A stretch of DNA of 64,000 bases from Hexactinellida sp. DTS-2022 (Eukaryota > Porifera > Hexactinellida), in the NCBI GenBank assembly GCA_028753945.1, contig JAPNXP010000006.1:3844001-3908000 (forward strand). Direction: 5' to 3'. Shown piece by piece: positions 12,101 through 27,100 of this stretch. The notes below the pieces were generated by a model. It saw only the letters and a program-made list of their open reading frames with translations, was not told the origin of the DNA and did no database searches. The position numbers and the translations under genes were made by a program. Numbering within the stretch: the first letter of the stretch is position 1; every line of letters starts with the position of its first letter.

Positions 12101-15100
12101 TAAGTCAATGCAGATATTACTATTCTTTCAACATTGGAACCAGGAGGCTTATAGGGTGTAACGAAGACAGCGAAGCTTGTCAAATGAAGTGATTCACAAA
12201 CAACACTCGATGTCGTAGATGAAACTAATGTAAGTCCAGTACTGATCCAGCTAGTTTCTTCCAAATACACGCAAACGCTTTGGTATCCAGGGCTTGAGGT
12301 TAGTTCAAATTTGAATGATACCTAAATCATACCAAAGAGAATAAAATTTATTTATAATAAGTAATTGGGGGGGGGGGGAGGGGTATACCGACATTTTTAA
12401 ATGCGACAATTCAATTCAAACACAGTAGAACCTTGTAAGTCGAACACCTGGAGACTGTCAAATTGTGTTTTCCTTGGCCCTTGTACGGGATTCGTATTAA
12501 CCAATGCCATTTATATTGAAATGCTTTGAAGGGGACTGAAATAGTAATCGTGTTCAACTTAATTTTGTATTGAACGTATTCGTACTAACGAGATTCTACT
12601 GTATTTCCCAAGATACATTTTGATACACGGCATATGATAAATGAGAAGGGGTTGCTCATGTATACAAATGTCGTAATCCAATGTCGGTATAAGATTAGTG
12701 GGAAAAGTGTATATGAAAGTTATTACCGCTTCTGCTAGGTTGATCTTTCCAACTTTCCCGAAAATAGAAGTTGTCAGGATATCACTGGCTTGACTGAATC
12801 CTGATTCTCCAAGTGGTTTATTGACGTTCTTAATAAACGATGTTGCGATCTATAGGAATTGTGCATTAGTTATTCTAAATTAATTTTGAGTCGTTGACAC
12901 ACTAAAATATCGATTGCCTTCCATCCAATCGTGAAGTGGATCAACGCAATAAATCTTTTTGAAATCAAATCCGCATGCAAAGCGATTTTTCATTAAGTAA
13001 GGGGCCGTTCAATAGTTACATAACGTTCCAAGGGTGGAAGTTTAGATAATGTGTGACATATCACACTTTTTGTATTAAATTGGTCAAATCTTTGCGAATT
13101 TGCGTTACTTAATGTTTGAACTGCCTCAAATCTTATTTAATCAATCGCTTACGGCCAATCTGTTGTCATAAGTAGATAGAAATTTCGCGACACTCAATGA
13201 GATTGATATAGACACGGAGTATTCAGCTTGTGTAGCACTCGGTAAAGGTAACGTGAGATTGTAGCCGGTGTCATAATCGGAGAGTTCAATGACTTCAATT
13301 ATAATCGTAATTGTTTGGGATACCACAGTGCGAGAACTACTTCCTGGGTTGGCTAATAACTCCTCACTGAGACGACCTGAAAATGTTTCTAGTGTGCGTA
13401 ATGCAATAGTTAGAGCTGATGATACGTATCCAACTGAGCCCTCATTAGCTGCCTAAAGATATATGTAAACATAAAGACACTATTTATGTATTAAATGCAT
13501 GATAATAACTATCCATCGATTAAATTTTGCTAATTGCTTTAAACTCAGCCAACACTTTGTATTATATAATTCAGCTAATTGAAAGGTCATTATAACATAA
13601 ATTCATCTTAGCAAATCCGACTTTTTATTTTGAAAAGGTGCTGATCGATAAAAAGCAGATCCTTGATAAAATGACTGTAGTAACTTTTGTGTCATTAGTC
13701 CAATAATTTAGCATTTTTTTAGATTATTACACGAATCCTGAAACTACATAGTACGTATATACAAATTTACTGTATTTTACAACTTACTGTTTGGGGAACT
13801 ATTTCGTTGGTCTGATTTAAACTTCCACCAACAACAGTGCTCAGCAGATTTGTTACAGAGTTCGTTGTTTCGTTGCTAAATGTTCCATTCGTCTTGTTGA
13901 CAATTGATTCAACTCCAGTTGCAGCACTCTGAAGAACTTCATCAATTTGATCTGCTGTATTGTCTGAATTCGAAATTACTAAATTAACAGAGTTGTCGAT
14001 AGTATCTGATATTTGTCCAGCATTTCCATCACTGATCACATCTACATTGTTGAGATTCTGATGTATTTCCCCCAATAACTCGACAACTTCATCTGTAGTG
14101 ATTTCAATCAAATAGGTTACAGATACTGTAGCAGTTCCATAAGTATTTTCTGCTATGCATTGGAATTTATTATTAATGGTAAGAAGATTGGCTCCTGTTA
14201 TCACCAGGGTTGAGGAACTCACGATAATGCCATCGTCACGCAACCAGTAAATATATGGTGTAGGTATGCCATTAGCCTGACACACAATAGGTATATTAAC
14301 ATTAATATTGGTAAGTGTGTTGGTATAAGATGTACTTGGAGAAGTTATAACAGGAGGTATTTGTACGTAATAGGTCACAGAAAAGATATCTCTGCCAGCA
14401 GAATTCTCTGCTACACAATAGAAGACATTAGTTGAATTAGGTAGATCATCAGAAGTTATTTCTAGAAGTGAATTTTCCATTCGATCTATAAAGTTTTGTG
14501 TCCAGTATACATCTGGTTGTGGTATTCCTTCTACAATACAATGAAAGTTCTTTCCACTGAAAGTATCGAAAGTTGTCAGTGTGTAACTTTCATTAGCTGA
14601 AAAGGAGATTATATTGGCGATTTCTAAAATATAGTGTATTAATTAATTATAATAGTTTAAAGTACATTTAAATTAGATATAATGAAATGGAAAGTACCTT
14701 CATACGGCCCGCATGCTAGGGTAATATGTTCATTACTGGCGCAATTGTGTTTTGTTGTATATTCGCAATAAAGTATTCCTGGTTCATCTCCTGTGCATCT
14801 AACATCATCTATGAGATATGGATACAATCTGCTGTTGACAGTAACACCGGTTTCAGAGGTAAGCACTGCACCCAGGTCGAGCTGATGACAAGCTACTATT
14901 GCGGCATTCATATCCCAATGATCATCACATACATAACCCCATCCATGGATGTAAACCTCGAGAACACCTGTGTTATCATTATTATTCAATCTAATGTCTC
15001 CATTCACTATTGGAAAAACAGGGTATTAATAAATACAAAGAAACTTTCAACATCAATGGTTAAAATAGTTAAAGAATATGAAAAAGTCAGTCAAAGACAC

Positions 15101-18100
15101 AAAAACTATGTGGGTAACTCGGTCCAATAACTCCTGAATAAGAATAATCTAGACACAGTGTTTCATTCAAGGGCACGATATATCTATATTATTAAATCTC
15201 GATTGTTGTGTGTGTGTGTGTTTGTGTGTTTGTTTGTCCGGATTGTATTAAAGTGATGGGGGAATAGAAACCGCATTAATATATGAGATATAAACTAACT
15301 GTCAAATGTAAAAATTGGTAAACAAATGATATAATAGGTAAACAAGTATGCTGAACACGAATTTCGCATTTATACATTTATAATATGAATATTTGTTGTT
15401 GTTGTTTACACAAAATAGGTAAACAAATTAATGAAATTCAAAATCAACCTAGAAGTTAGCTTTCAACGGGTATTATAGGTAAACAAGTATGTTGAACACG
15501 AATTTCGCGTTTATAAATTTCTCATATTAATATTTGTTGTTGTTGTTTACACAAAATAGGTAAACAAATTAATTAAAATTCAAAATCAACCTAGAAGTTA
15601 GCTTTCAACGGGTATTATAGGTAAACAAGTATGCCGAACACGAATTTCGCGTTTATAAATTTATAATATGAATATTTGTTGTTGTTGTTTACACAAAATA
15701 GGTAAACAAATTATTTAAAATTCAAAATCAACCTAAAACTATGGAAATCTTATAAAGAGATGTATATAACGTCCCTTTCTATCATTTTACATGGCAGAAA
15801 GTGTAAGGAGTAAGGCCGCACAGCGGCCGTTAACTTGAGGTGCGTAGCACCGATCTGTCGCAAAGCGACCGAGACCGAAGGGCTCGTGTCTCATAAATTG
15901 GTATTTTGTTCCTATGGAGCTAAAGGATTGAACCTTGATAAATTTGATGAGAGCTTCCTTAGTAATATTATATTAACAAATCATGATGCCTAAATTATCC
16001 AACTGAACTAACTTGGTGGGTGGCATTGTATTTCAACAATATAGTCAGAAGAGCAGGTAGATTCATATGATGGACAGCTACACAATGAATCCTCATTTCC
16101 ATCACATGTAAATTTACTCTGCAAAATAGGGAGATGGGCAGTTAGGTAACTTCTGACTACAGCTCCAGAGATGTAGTAAGAAACCCCTCCATTTTCAATG
16201 CAAATAACATCGGCATTTTGGTCAGTAAAATCATCAGCACACAGATAATACCAACCGCCAGTGTAATAGCGAACAACTTGAGGAAAATTTACAGCATCAG
16301 GAGCATGTGATTCACAACCATCTAAATAATTGAGAAAATTATAATTTTTAGAAAGTTACTTTTTCTATACTATTATTTTAAATACATATACAATGAAAAT
16401 AGCCAATTTCGTTATAAAAATTCCTTAATTTCATACACTAGAGCTATTTGAATACATAGAATTCACACTTACCGGATACACAGTTCAGGTTGACAGGATT
16501 GTAATAATCACAGTAATATCCCAAGTCAAATTTACAGTCACTCAATCTAGATTCATTGCCAAAACAGACCACATTCTGGACCCAATAATCTGTGAGATCA
16601 TAGAAATAATACGTAGAGAAACCAACTTCCGCAGATGTTCGATATCCAAGCTGTCTACAGGCTACTGTACTATCATAAATATCCCAACGTGCGAAGCATA
16701 TGTCCCTCCAGATATCATAGAAATACATTTGAAGTACATCTCTGCCGTGGAATCTTAGTTGACCAGTTTCTATAGCGGAGGAAATAAATCGCAAGTTATA
16801 CACAATAAGAAATTTTATTTAAGGGCTAACTTGTATATCAGCCAAAAATATCCAATCTATAAAGCAGGTTCCGTATAATTAAATTTCCATGTAAAAATTA
16901 CATAGCCCGATATCTATACTATTAAAACACAAGCCTGGGTGGGTGTGTGTATATGTGCTATATTTGTTTGTATGTTACGAGTTGATTGAAGAATGTGGAC
17001 GGTTTCCAAATGTGATTTTTGGCATATAGGGGTAACCTTTGGCATCCGCCAATAAGGTGAGGTTTCCACTCAAAATTTCTCACACCTCGACAAGTTATGA
17101 CGTCATTGTCACATTTCGAGAACCCTGAAAATTCACTTAATCGCACATAATTCGCGCCATGTAAGAGAGAAAATTCTGATAATGATGCGGACACGTTAGT
17201 CATATCAGATTGCCACTATGCTTACTCATTATCGCATGATGACGTAATCACTAAATTTTACATTGTTAAATTCTACTATTTTGGGCCTATTTACGCTTTA
17301 TAATCAATACTAGGAGTATATATTCCGCACACCAACCACGAAGCGGTTGGTGTGTGGTTGTGTTCTGCCGCGAAGCGACCTAGCTAGCGAAGCGCGCTAG
17401 TATAAGTAATTACTTAAATTAAGAGTTATAAATAACTACTGTACCTGGTATCTCACATTGAACAACAGCTAGTTCATCATCCTCACAGTGATCTGTAGAA
17501 TATGAACAATCACAAAGAGATCGTCCGTTTCCAATGCAAGAGTATGTATCAGATGAAATGGCATAGTTATTTCCTGTACTATCTCGAGTAATACTACTGA
17601 TATTACTTGCTGATCCATAGCTTCCCTCACGACACACAACATTAGCTGTTTCCCAAGTCATTCCACTCGCACAGAGATAATAGTTAGAATGACCATCATA
17701 TAATCTTATAGGAGTAGGATAGGTTGCATTGTGGATGATTGATTCACAACTCCCTATTAAAACAATAATTTCAATTTTAGTATACTATTGATTGAAGAAA
17801 AATATTTAAAATAGCCCAAAATACTATTATAACGCCTGAAATGTGCATGCGTAAATAATTTTAATTTCCAATTTATAACTCTCTCTCTCTCTAATATCAA
17901 AATATTATCTCATTTAGATCAAGAGAATAAAACATACCAGATTCACAGACTACTCCAACTGTATAATAACATGTAGTCGCTGATGTGTAAGGACAATCTA
18001 ATAGATTAGCTTCTGTTCCTTCACACTCCAAATCACGTATCAGATAATCTTCATCTTCTGCAATGTAACTGTTGTAATTCCAGTGCCAATTATCGTATGT

Positions 18101-21100
18101 TGCATATCCCAGTTGTCTGCATGCAACTGTGGCATCATTATGAGTGAATGTATATGAACATACATACTTCCAAGCATCAGTGTACACTTCGAGTGAGCCA
18201 TCAGTGTTTGAGATTCGAATTGAACCATTTTCTATCAAGAATCATAAATTAGCACATCATTAATAAATTCTTAATTGTATAAAATATATAGCATAATTAT
18301 AATATAGGTACAAGTCATTTATAGAAATGAACAACATGGATCTTCCTTGTAAGGTTACATTCAATCTTTTGTTAAAACTTTAAATTATAAAATCCCAAAA
18401 TAAGTTAACGATCATTTTACATATTTTCAAACCAAGGTTTTGGGTGAGAATTGCATTAAAAATGATATTAAGAAGTCAATTTCCATAACCAAACCCCCCG
18501 AATCAAATGTTTCTGGAATATTTAATAATGTATTTTCTCATGTCAATCAAATATAGTCCTCTCTTCAACACATTGTCTTTACACTGTCGAACCTTACATT
18601 TCTTAAATAATGCAAGTATGAGGGACCACAATTATTTTGGTCACTTGTATCTTCCAACCCTAGAGCCACTGCTACTCAAGTGTATATCCGGCTTTGGCTA
18701 TATTCTGGGGGTTGGTTAACACTGTTTTATGGCGCTAACTCGGGTCACTGGCTAGTATATAATTATTACAGGATTGACTAACCTGGAATCCCACACAGAA
18801 CTTCCACAACAGATCCAGATGTGCATACCTCTTCAGATACTGAACAGTTGCAGAGAGATGATTCATTTCCGTAGCAATTATGTCTCAGTGGGTAAATACT
18901 TGCGAATGATTGCAGATTCAACTCACTGACATTCCTATACGAGACAGCTGATGTGTGCGCTGTCTCTCTGCACACAACGTCTGCATTCTCCGCAGTGAAT
19001 CCAGTAGCACATATATAATAACGCTTTTCATCCACAAAATATTCCACCAAGTGGTAATCCCCAGCCGTCAAAGGAGTGTGTACTTCACAATCTCCTAAAT
19101 AAATTAGAAAAACAATTTGGATCATTCCCTGATAATACTAGGTTTAAATATATTCAATTTTGCAATAAATAAGGTAAATATATACACTAACCTCGTGTGC
19201 AGTAGAGAAGGATCTTTTGATTGTAATATGTATAACTGTAATAGTAAGTATAGGTTAATGAACAGCCACCAATTGTGTGGTTACATTGTTCCAGGCTTTG
19301 CTCAAGACCATCACATTCTACGCCAGTGAATCCAGTTGGATAGATGCTGTTAAGGTGACTCAACGTACTGTAGGTAGAATATAGAACATTTGTGTAACCC
19401 AATTGTTTGCATGCAACAAGAGAATCTGTGTTGTCCCAACTGTAGCGGCATACAAAGTTCCAGGTATTATTGGCGTATACCTCAATCAGATCCTCATAAT
19501 AATCGCTGTAGCGAAGTGCTCCGTTATCTTAAAATACAGTTTAAAATTTGATTAAGTTAATCGACAATTTTATATGGTTAAATCATACCAGGAGGTGAAC
19601 ATTTGATTGTAGCAACTTCACTTCCACAAGTAATCTCAGTCTGAATACAGTCACACAAACTGGATTCACTACCTATACACACTACACTATATGGGTATAT
19701 CTCATAGATGGGATTCAATTCAGATCTGAGAGTAGAACTAATCGATTCCGCTCCATTGGTAAATCCATTCTCTCGGCAGATTACGTTTGCCTCATTAATC
19801 GTTATTGCGGTGGAGGAGAGATAGAACCATTCTTCATCTTTGTAGACACTAACAGGCTCTAACGCAGTATGTCCGTCGAAAATGTAGGATTGGCAACCCT
19901 CTAAAAATATAAAATTTACTAATATAGTAATTTAACCATCTATCTACAAAAAGTTTATTAGATGTCCATCCTATGTTAAATCTAAATTTATATTTATTGA
20001 GCAAGCAACAAATTGAGACATACAGTAGAACCTCGTTAATAAAACACTATATCAGTTCCCATTAAAGGCTTTTCAACACAAATGACACTGGTTAATACTA
20101 ATTCCGGATAATATGAACGCATTATTGTTGTCCTTTGGTGTTCGTACTAACGAGAGTCTACTGTAAACTATTTAGAAATTTACTACGGTAATTTACAATT
20201 TTTCCCTAAATCTCCATTTTTAGAAAAGTATATTTCTCTAATTTTTAACAAGGTTATTTTCCATAGCATCACTGTTCTTGAATTGTCCACCTGTGATCCG
20301 TTGCCCACTAGTGTACTATTAGTTATATAACACTAATAACAGACTGTACATAAAGATTTCAATTAGTCAAGTAGTTTAAATATTTATTTGGCTAGAAGCA
20401 TGTAATTTAAGTAGTGTATATTTTCTGTACGTTTTCATCAAAAAGGAGTACTATATTTTACATACCTGTTCTGCATGAAATTCTAATGTGGTAGTTGCAG
20501 TAATAAATATTATCATACTGACAATTTATGATATTAGTTTCGTTTCCCACACACACAACATTATTGATAAATCCAGAGCTTGAATAGGAATAGCCATAAT
20601 ATTCTCGGCTATATGATAGAGCGTCACGATAGCCTAGATATCTACAGACTAGATCGGAACTTGCTTGGTTCCAATAGTCATTGTTATTACAGACCCTCTT
20701 CCATCCATTTGTATAGCTTTCTAGTAATCCTGAAGTTCCATTGGTGAGGCGAATATGACCAAAAGCTATAGAAATATGTAAATATGAGGTGCATGAAATA
20801 TTGGGGGACAAAATGATTGACATTAGGGGGGGAAAGGCGAATGCCCAAGGTTGGTTGTGGTAAATGGGACCAGCACGGACCAAGCCCTCTTTGAAAGGGT
20901 CGGATAACAAACAGAACACAATTGTAATCGATCAATATAGTCGAGTAGTCACTTGTAGATTATAAAAAACTCGATTTTAGAATCCTCAATATTCAATCCA
21001 CTCCTTGTATCGTGCACCCCCAAGGAGTTCATACACCCCAAGTTGGGAACCACTGCCTTAGTACGTTGGTTTTCAACATGGGGTGCGAATGATTTTATGG

Positions 21101-24100
21101 GGTCCGCCGTTTAGCCTATCACGATAATAGTTTATAATAATTAGTACATGTTTTGGGTCACAAGATATTTTTAGTACTACCAGGGGTCCATAATATTGAA
21201 AAAGTTTTGATCCACTGCCTTAGTACACGTAGACCTTCGGAAAATGTGTTTTAATTCCTTGAGGTGTTGATGACATGACGAAAACAGCATACAACACGTT
21301 ACTTTGGAGGACCTATCAATCAACCAACTACCAAAATATAGTGCCTCCAAAGGAACATGAGATTGGCACAGTTGTAATTTTAGATTTTTCAATACTGGCC
21401 CATGCATAATAGTCGGCATAGTAATAACTCCGAAAAAAATTTGAGTTATAGAATCTCCCTTGGCAGCAGGCCCTAGTATCAGGACCCGCAAGGCTGAAAT
21501 GCTGAGACGATGGACCCAACCATTGTGCGACAACCGAGCCCTCATCCGTGATAATCGGGGCCTCAGATTATCTACCATCGGGCCCCTCCCTGGCAACACC
21601 ACTGTATCAGAAGCAGAATGGTATGCCAATTAATTTCGAGAGCTGCTTTTACGCATTCAAGGTATGCTACATGTTGTAATACCATAACAATTTCCCTTGA
21701 AAGTTAGTACGCATGTCATTGCATGATCGCAATAGTACATAATTCTGCCACTTTGGAATCAAATTACATGACATATTTTAAAATTCTAAATAGAATTGTG
21801 CATGAAAAAACTCCCACCATGGATATTCTTGATTTCATATTTTTTATAGCTGATACTATTTATCTGGAAATCAAATATGTATGTGACATTGGCTTACTAA
21901 CCTCCTATCGAAAAGTTAGAGTAGTATATCTGTATGTCGCTTACATAAGATCATTGTATGGAATTAATAACAGCAATGAAAACTTCAAAATCACGAATAC
22001 CAATAGTCGGTAGCTTTCTTTCATAGGGAGCATTTTTTCGTGCAAAAAGACTACATTACCTGGTTGTTGGCATTGAATGTGTACAATATTTCCAGAAGAA
22101 CAGCTAGATTGTACAGATTGGCAAGCACAGAGAGAGCTCTCATTGCCTTCGCAATTGTAAGATTGTGGAGAAATAGGGTAATCAGTTGAATTTCTTGCTA
22201 CAAATGTGTAATCAACTACATAACCATGATCCAACTCACGACACATTACATCTGCATCCTGTTGTCCGAAGCCATCAGCACATATTGTGTACCATTGATC
22301 GTTGTAGAGATTGATTGGACAGAGGAGCAATGGATCATTGGCATAAGTTTCGCAACCTCCTAAAAACACAATGTTATAAGATAAGGACATCCAAGTTGTA
22401 GGAACCCACTAAATACTTAAGTAACTAATGTTTGTTGAAGAATTCATTTTAGAAAAATAGTAAATATATTTAGAAACAGTCCAAGATTAATAATTAAATA
22501 CAGTTTCCACATCATAATTTATTCCCTCTTGCACTGAAGCAAAGGCATCAAAAAGTATATTCTACAGGGGCGGAGCCAGGATTTGTTATAAGGGGGGGGG
22601 TTCTATTTTCCCAATTTACACCACCTAGTGAGTGCGATACGTAGTAGATCATTCTGGACATTTAAAAATTTACGAGACCATATGCCATACTGTACTCCAA
22701 GGAGTGGAGACCAAATTCCCTGTAAGGGTTCTGGAGGACTGTGCAATATCCCACCATTTGGGTCGAGGAGGAGGGATTTATAATTTAAATGCAATATGTT
22801 ATCCTGAGATCAAATAACTCTAAAGCTCCATACTGCATTATGGAAGAGATCTTCTATATAGATCTGATATCTTAGATCTAAATCACCAAATAATATTTAA
22901 TTAATCACTTCAGAATGTAGCTACTTTAATTTATAACATTATCAGAAGCTAAGCAATTTATCTAGTAGAAATTATTATTTAATGAAGATATTATTAATTT
23001 TGGAAATTAATGAAGGTATTTATAGCATCTGGCACAACTGCACACTAATTTAGACAGAGCTAGTGAATAAAGTTGATTGAAATTAAAGGGGGTTTGCAAC
23101 CCCCCTAGAAATTCCCCAGTTCTAATTTGGGAATTAAATGCATTTATTGAAAAGATGATGACCTATTTATAAGATATACCTACCTTGTTCACATATCACA
23201 CCATTTTCATAGTAACAATAGATATCGGGAGTATATTCACACTCCAGAATATTGCCTTCTGACCCCTTACAAATAATGTCAGTAATAAAGTAATCATCAT
23301 TATATATGTATATCTCTATATACTCAGAGATGACAGATAATGCATTCCTGTAGCCTAAGCTTCTACAAGCAACATCAGCTGTGACATGATTAAAGTTGTA
23401 ACCACAAACTCTCCTCCAGCCATTTTGATATACTTGAAGATAGCCACTTGTTCCATTAGAGACACGAGTTGTTCCTTCAACTAGTATAAACAAAAATATA
23501 TAAACACTCTATGTTTGCACAAATTGCTCCGGCTATATTGCATTGCTTAATTGAGTATAGAATAAATTGAAATAATGGTCCAAATAAATTATTTCCGATA
23601 AAGTGGAGTCAATTATTATCCTAATTTTTATGGATTTATATTTACCTGGAGAGTTGCATTGCAGTAAAATTGCCATATCTGAGGTACATAGTTCAGTAAA
23701 TGTAGGACAGTCACATAACGAATCTTCTTCACCATTACAGTTGTGAATATTTGAATACATCAAAGTAATGTCGGACAGATTATGACCACTGACAAATGAA
23801 TATGTGAGAAGATCCCCAAACCCATTCTCATGACAGATAACATTACCAGTCTGCGTGGTAAATTGCTGAGAACAAATATAATGCCAAGCTCCATCAATGA
23901 AGAACTGAACTACCTGCTCTCTTTGGTCGGCGTCTCCAGCAAAAGACTCACATCCACCTTTGGATATGGAAAATAAATTACAGTTTCGATTAACACATTA
24001 AGTTCATAAGTAAATTAAGAGGATAATTTATTGGATCATCAGGATTTTAGGATTTACACTTGCTCTAAACAACTTAGGAAATATGTAGATTAGAGTTGTT

Positions 24101-27100
24101 GTATACCAGAATCTGAATATCTAAATGTCTAAATATAGAAATAATGAACATAGATATACATTCAGTCACCTCCGTAAAGTTGGACCACTCTATTCTATAT
24201 AACGGTCAAATACAAACGACTTCACAATGGTGAATTTTGATGTTTAAAATAATGACCTTTAAAGTGGCAGAAATTTCCATTAAAATATGTTAACCGATGT
24301 ATAAGTAATTTTTCTCTATATCCTCCAAAATTACTCATGTAAACTCACTTCTGTCACAAACAACAGTTGGTTTATAATGACAAGTTGGATCTTTGTAATA
24401 GTAACAATCAGTTAAACTAGATTCATCTCCCACACAAGACACATCTGTAATGTACCGAGAATATGAATAAGTAGGGTAAGTGTAGTAACTATCACCGAGA
24501 TCAGTGTATGAAATTGCTGCTCTAAATCCTGCACTTCTACAAGCCACGTATGCATTGTATTGATTGAATCGATAATACAAGTAGTTGTAGTAGTCAAATT
24601 GACAGACCACTCTCCACTGCCCAGTATATACCTCGATTTCACCATAATATCCGTTACTGAGACGTGTAGTCCCAATTTCTAATTAAAAGTAATATTTAAC
24701 AATTTAATGATGGAAATAGCTGTTCCATTTTATGAATGTGTAAAGCATATCTATAACTTGAATATTTTTAGTGTCAGTAAACTTTTAGAAACCTACGTAA
24801 AATCGATTAGGTGTACTTACAGTACTATAAGTCTATAATCTGTAAGAAGAGTACTAGACTATTTAGGTAAATATGTAATATATTCTTACTATACTATATA
24901 GAAATATATTTCAGAGGAATATAAATAATTATGTATATACCTGGCTCCTTGCATGCTACAGTTGTAACATCATTTGTTGAACATACTTCCATATCTATTG
25001 GGCATGTGCATAACGAATCCTCTGTGCCATTGCAATCATATTGGTATGGATAAATTGGGCGTTGTATTGTTAGACTCTCTAGGTTTGTAGATATATAATA
25101 AATTGCTAATGTTGTAGTAGTCTCTAAACAGAAGACATCTGCTTCTTCATCTGTAAAGCCATCAAAACAGAGGTAGAACCAAGATTTATCCGTATAAGTC
25201 TGTACGAGCTGTGTCAGTGACTGAGGGTCATCGGGAATAACATCACAACCCTCTAAAACGCATTTATTAAAATACCAATATACTAATTGTTGCAAACAAA
25301 TTTGTTAGGTCACTTTTATGTAATATCATTTACTCTAGTATTTGGTAAATATTTTTAGGGGAAATAAATTTTAAGATATTTATTGGTTTTCAATGATAGA
25401 AAGACTTTTTTTGGAGGAGGATGGATGATGGAAGTTCGTTACTTTTCTATGTAATATGGTATTACTATATACGATATGATATATCATTATTTATTATTCG
25501 TTTCTAACTTACCTGTTTGGCATTCCAATGAAAACCTGAATGAACAGTAGTCATTGACATAAGAGTAATCACACATTGTTACATTTGTTTCTGTCTCTGA
25601 GCATTCACCAATGTTGAAACTTGGCACAGGAGTAAAGGAATAAAAATATTCAGTTTTAAATGAAGTAGCCTTGAGGTAGCCAATCTGACGACATGCAAGG
25701 TCAGCAAGGTGTTCTTCATTATATGCGATAAAATTATTGTAGTAAGAGTAGTAATAGTCATCAATGCACACGTATCCCCAGTCATAACCCAGGTAAACTT
25801 CAAGGTAACCTCCAGTGACGCTTGACAGTCGAAGTGTACCATAATCTAATGAATAAAATTTAGATATTTTAAAGAGCGATTAGAATCGGTAAACTGACTC
25901 GAAATTTGTGAAATATACAAATTCAAATACATATATATTGGTTAGATACAAATATAAATTATAATAAATTATACATCGACTAACACCTTTTCATGTTGTA
26001 ATTTTCACCTTTACAAGGCTTATTATTGATAAAGTGTTGGTCAATAAAATTCTAACGAATTGAGTTGATATAATATCGATACCTAAATAATATCAAGTAC
26101 CCAATACTCATTCAAAGTTTTGAAACAGTCGAATGTATTCCAATTTATAAATAACGAGCCCTTCGGTTTTGGACGTTAGCCACAAAAACATACAACATTT
26201 ATTTTTAAAATATAAATATAAAGTACAGTTGACATCTATTATTAAGGAAGTTACAAACACCAAGTGGCCATTTGTATTATCCGAAATTTGCATTAACTGG
26301 AGTCATTTTCATACATTTGCATGGGTTAAACCTTGTAGTTTGTGCTCCTTAATTAATATTTCGTAATTATGTCTACGAGAGTCTATATAGTTTGAGAAAT
26401 TTATTAATTATCCAACAAGTCAACATCATGAATCACTTTATGATAAGGTATATCGTGGATTCATTGCATTCATTAATTCTTCATGTTAAATTGTTAAAAT
26501 ACAGAATAACTAACAAATGTATACCTGGTCTCTGGCATCTAATCGCCACTGCCTCATTTGAAGCACAGTTTCTATAGCTGATAGGACAGTAGCATAGAGA
26601 CGCTTCATTTCCTACGCAGTTGTGTAGAAATGGATAGAATGGGTATCCATAGGTGAGATTTATAAGAGGTATAAATTCATAGTTTATTGCTGAAGTGCCA
26701 AAGTTTTCATGACAGATAGTGTGTGAATTGTTTAGTGTAAAGTAATCACTGCACAAGTAATTCCAGTCCTGTCCATCATAATACTGAACTACGACACTTG
26801 AATCATCTGACTGTAGGGAAATAGCTTCACATCCATCTAATGTAGTGCACAATTCAATTTTGTTATTTACTTCAAATCACATTATAGAACACGTTTAACG
26901 GGAAACTTATAGTTATCAGTTATATTAATAGTACAGTTATAATATATGATCATTGAAGTCAATAAAACAATGTATCTTATATAGTATATATTTTGTATAT
27001 TAATTTTTAATAAAATTTGAAAATCTGATTAAATAGAAGAAAATAGACTTACCAACTTCACATGTCAAATAGACGAGTTCATATGTGTGGCAATCATGAT

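Larger units (their letters stand above)
12322..13152. other. Gene M introns around the small GAIN exon
   Basis: Apart from the exon at 12727-12849, the left intron has a G-run near 12367 and a pogo-like MITE at 12423-12601. The right intron (12850-13152) shows nothing recognisable. Confidence 0.5.

Noticed and set aside
14726-15130. Plus-strand open frame of 134 codons
   Set aside because: It is antisense to the gene M SRCR exon at 14698-15006; a similar shadow exists opposite the gene R copy at 50729-51094.
17326-17402. tRNA or structured RNA gene suggested by strong hairpins
   Set aside because: The hairpins are palindromes in the tail of a dispersed element present in several copies; no cloverleaf, anticodon arm or A/B box was seen.
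21177-21629. Minus-strand open frame of 150 codons
   Set aside because: It spans dispersed repeats in a gene M intron; parts recur at 10.6 and 46.3 kb without the frame being kept.
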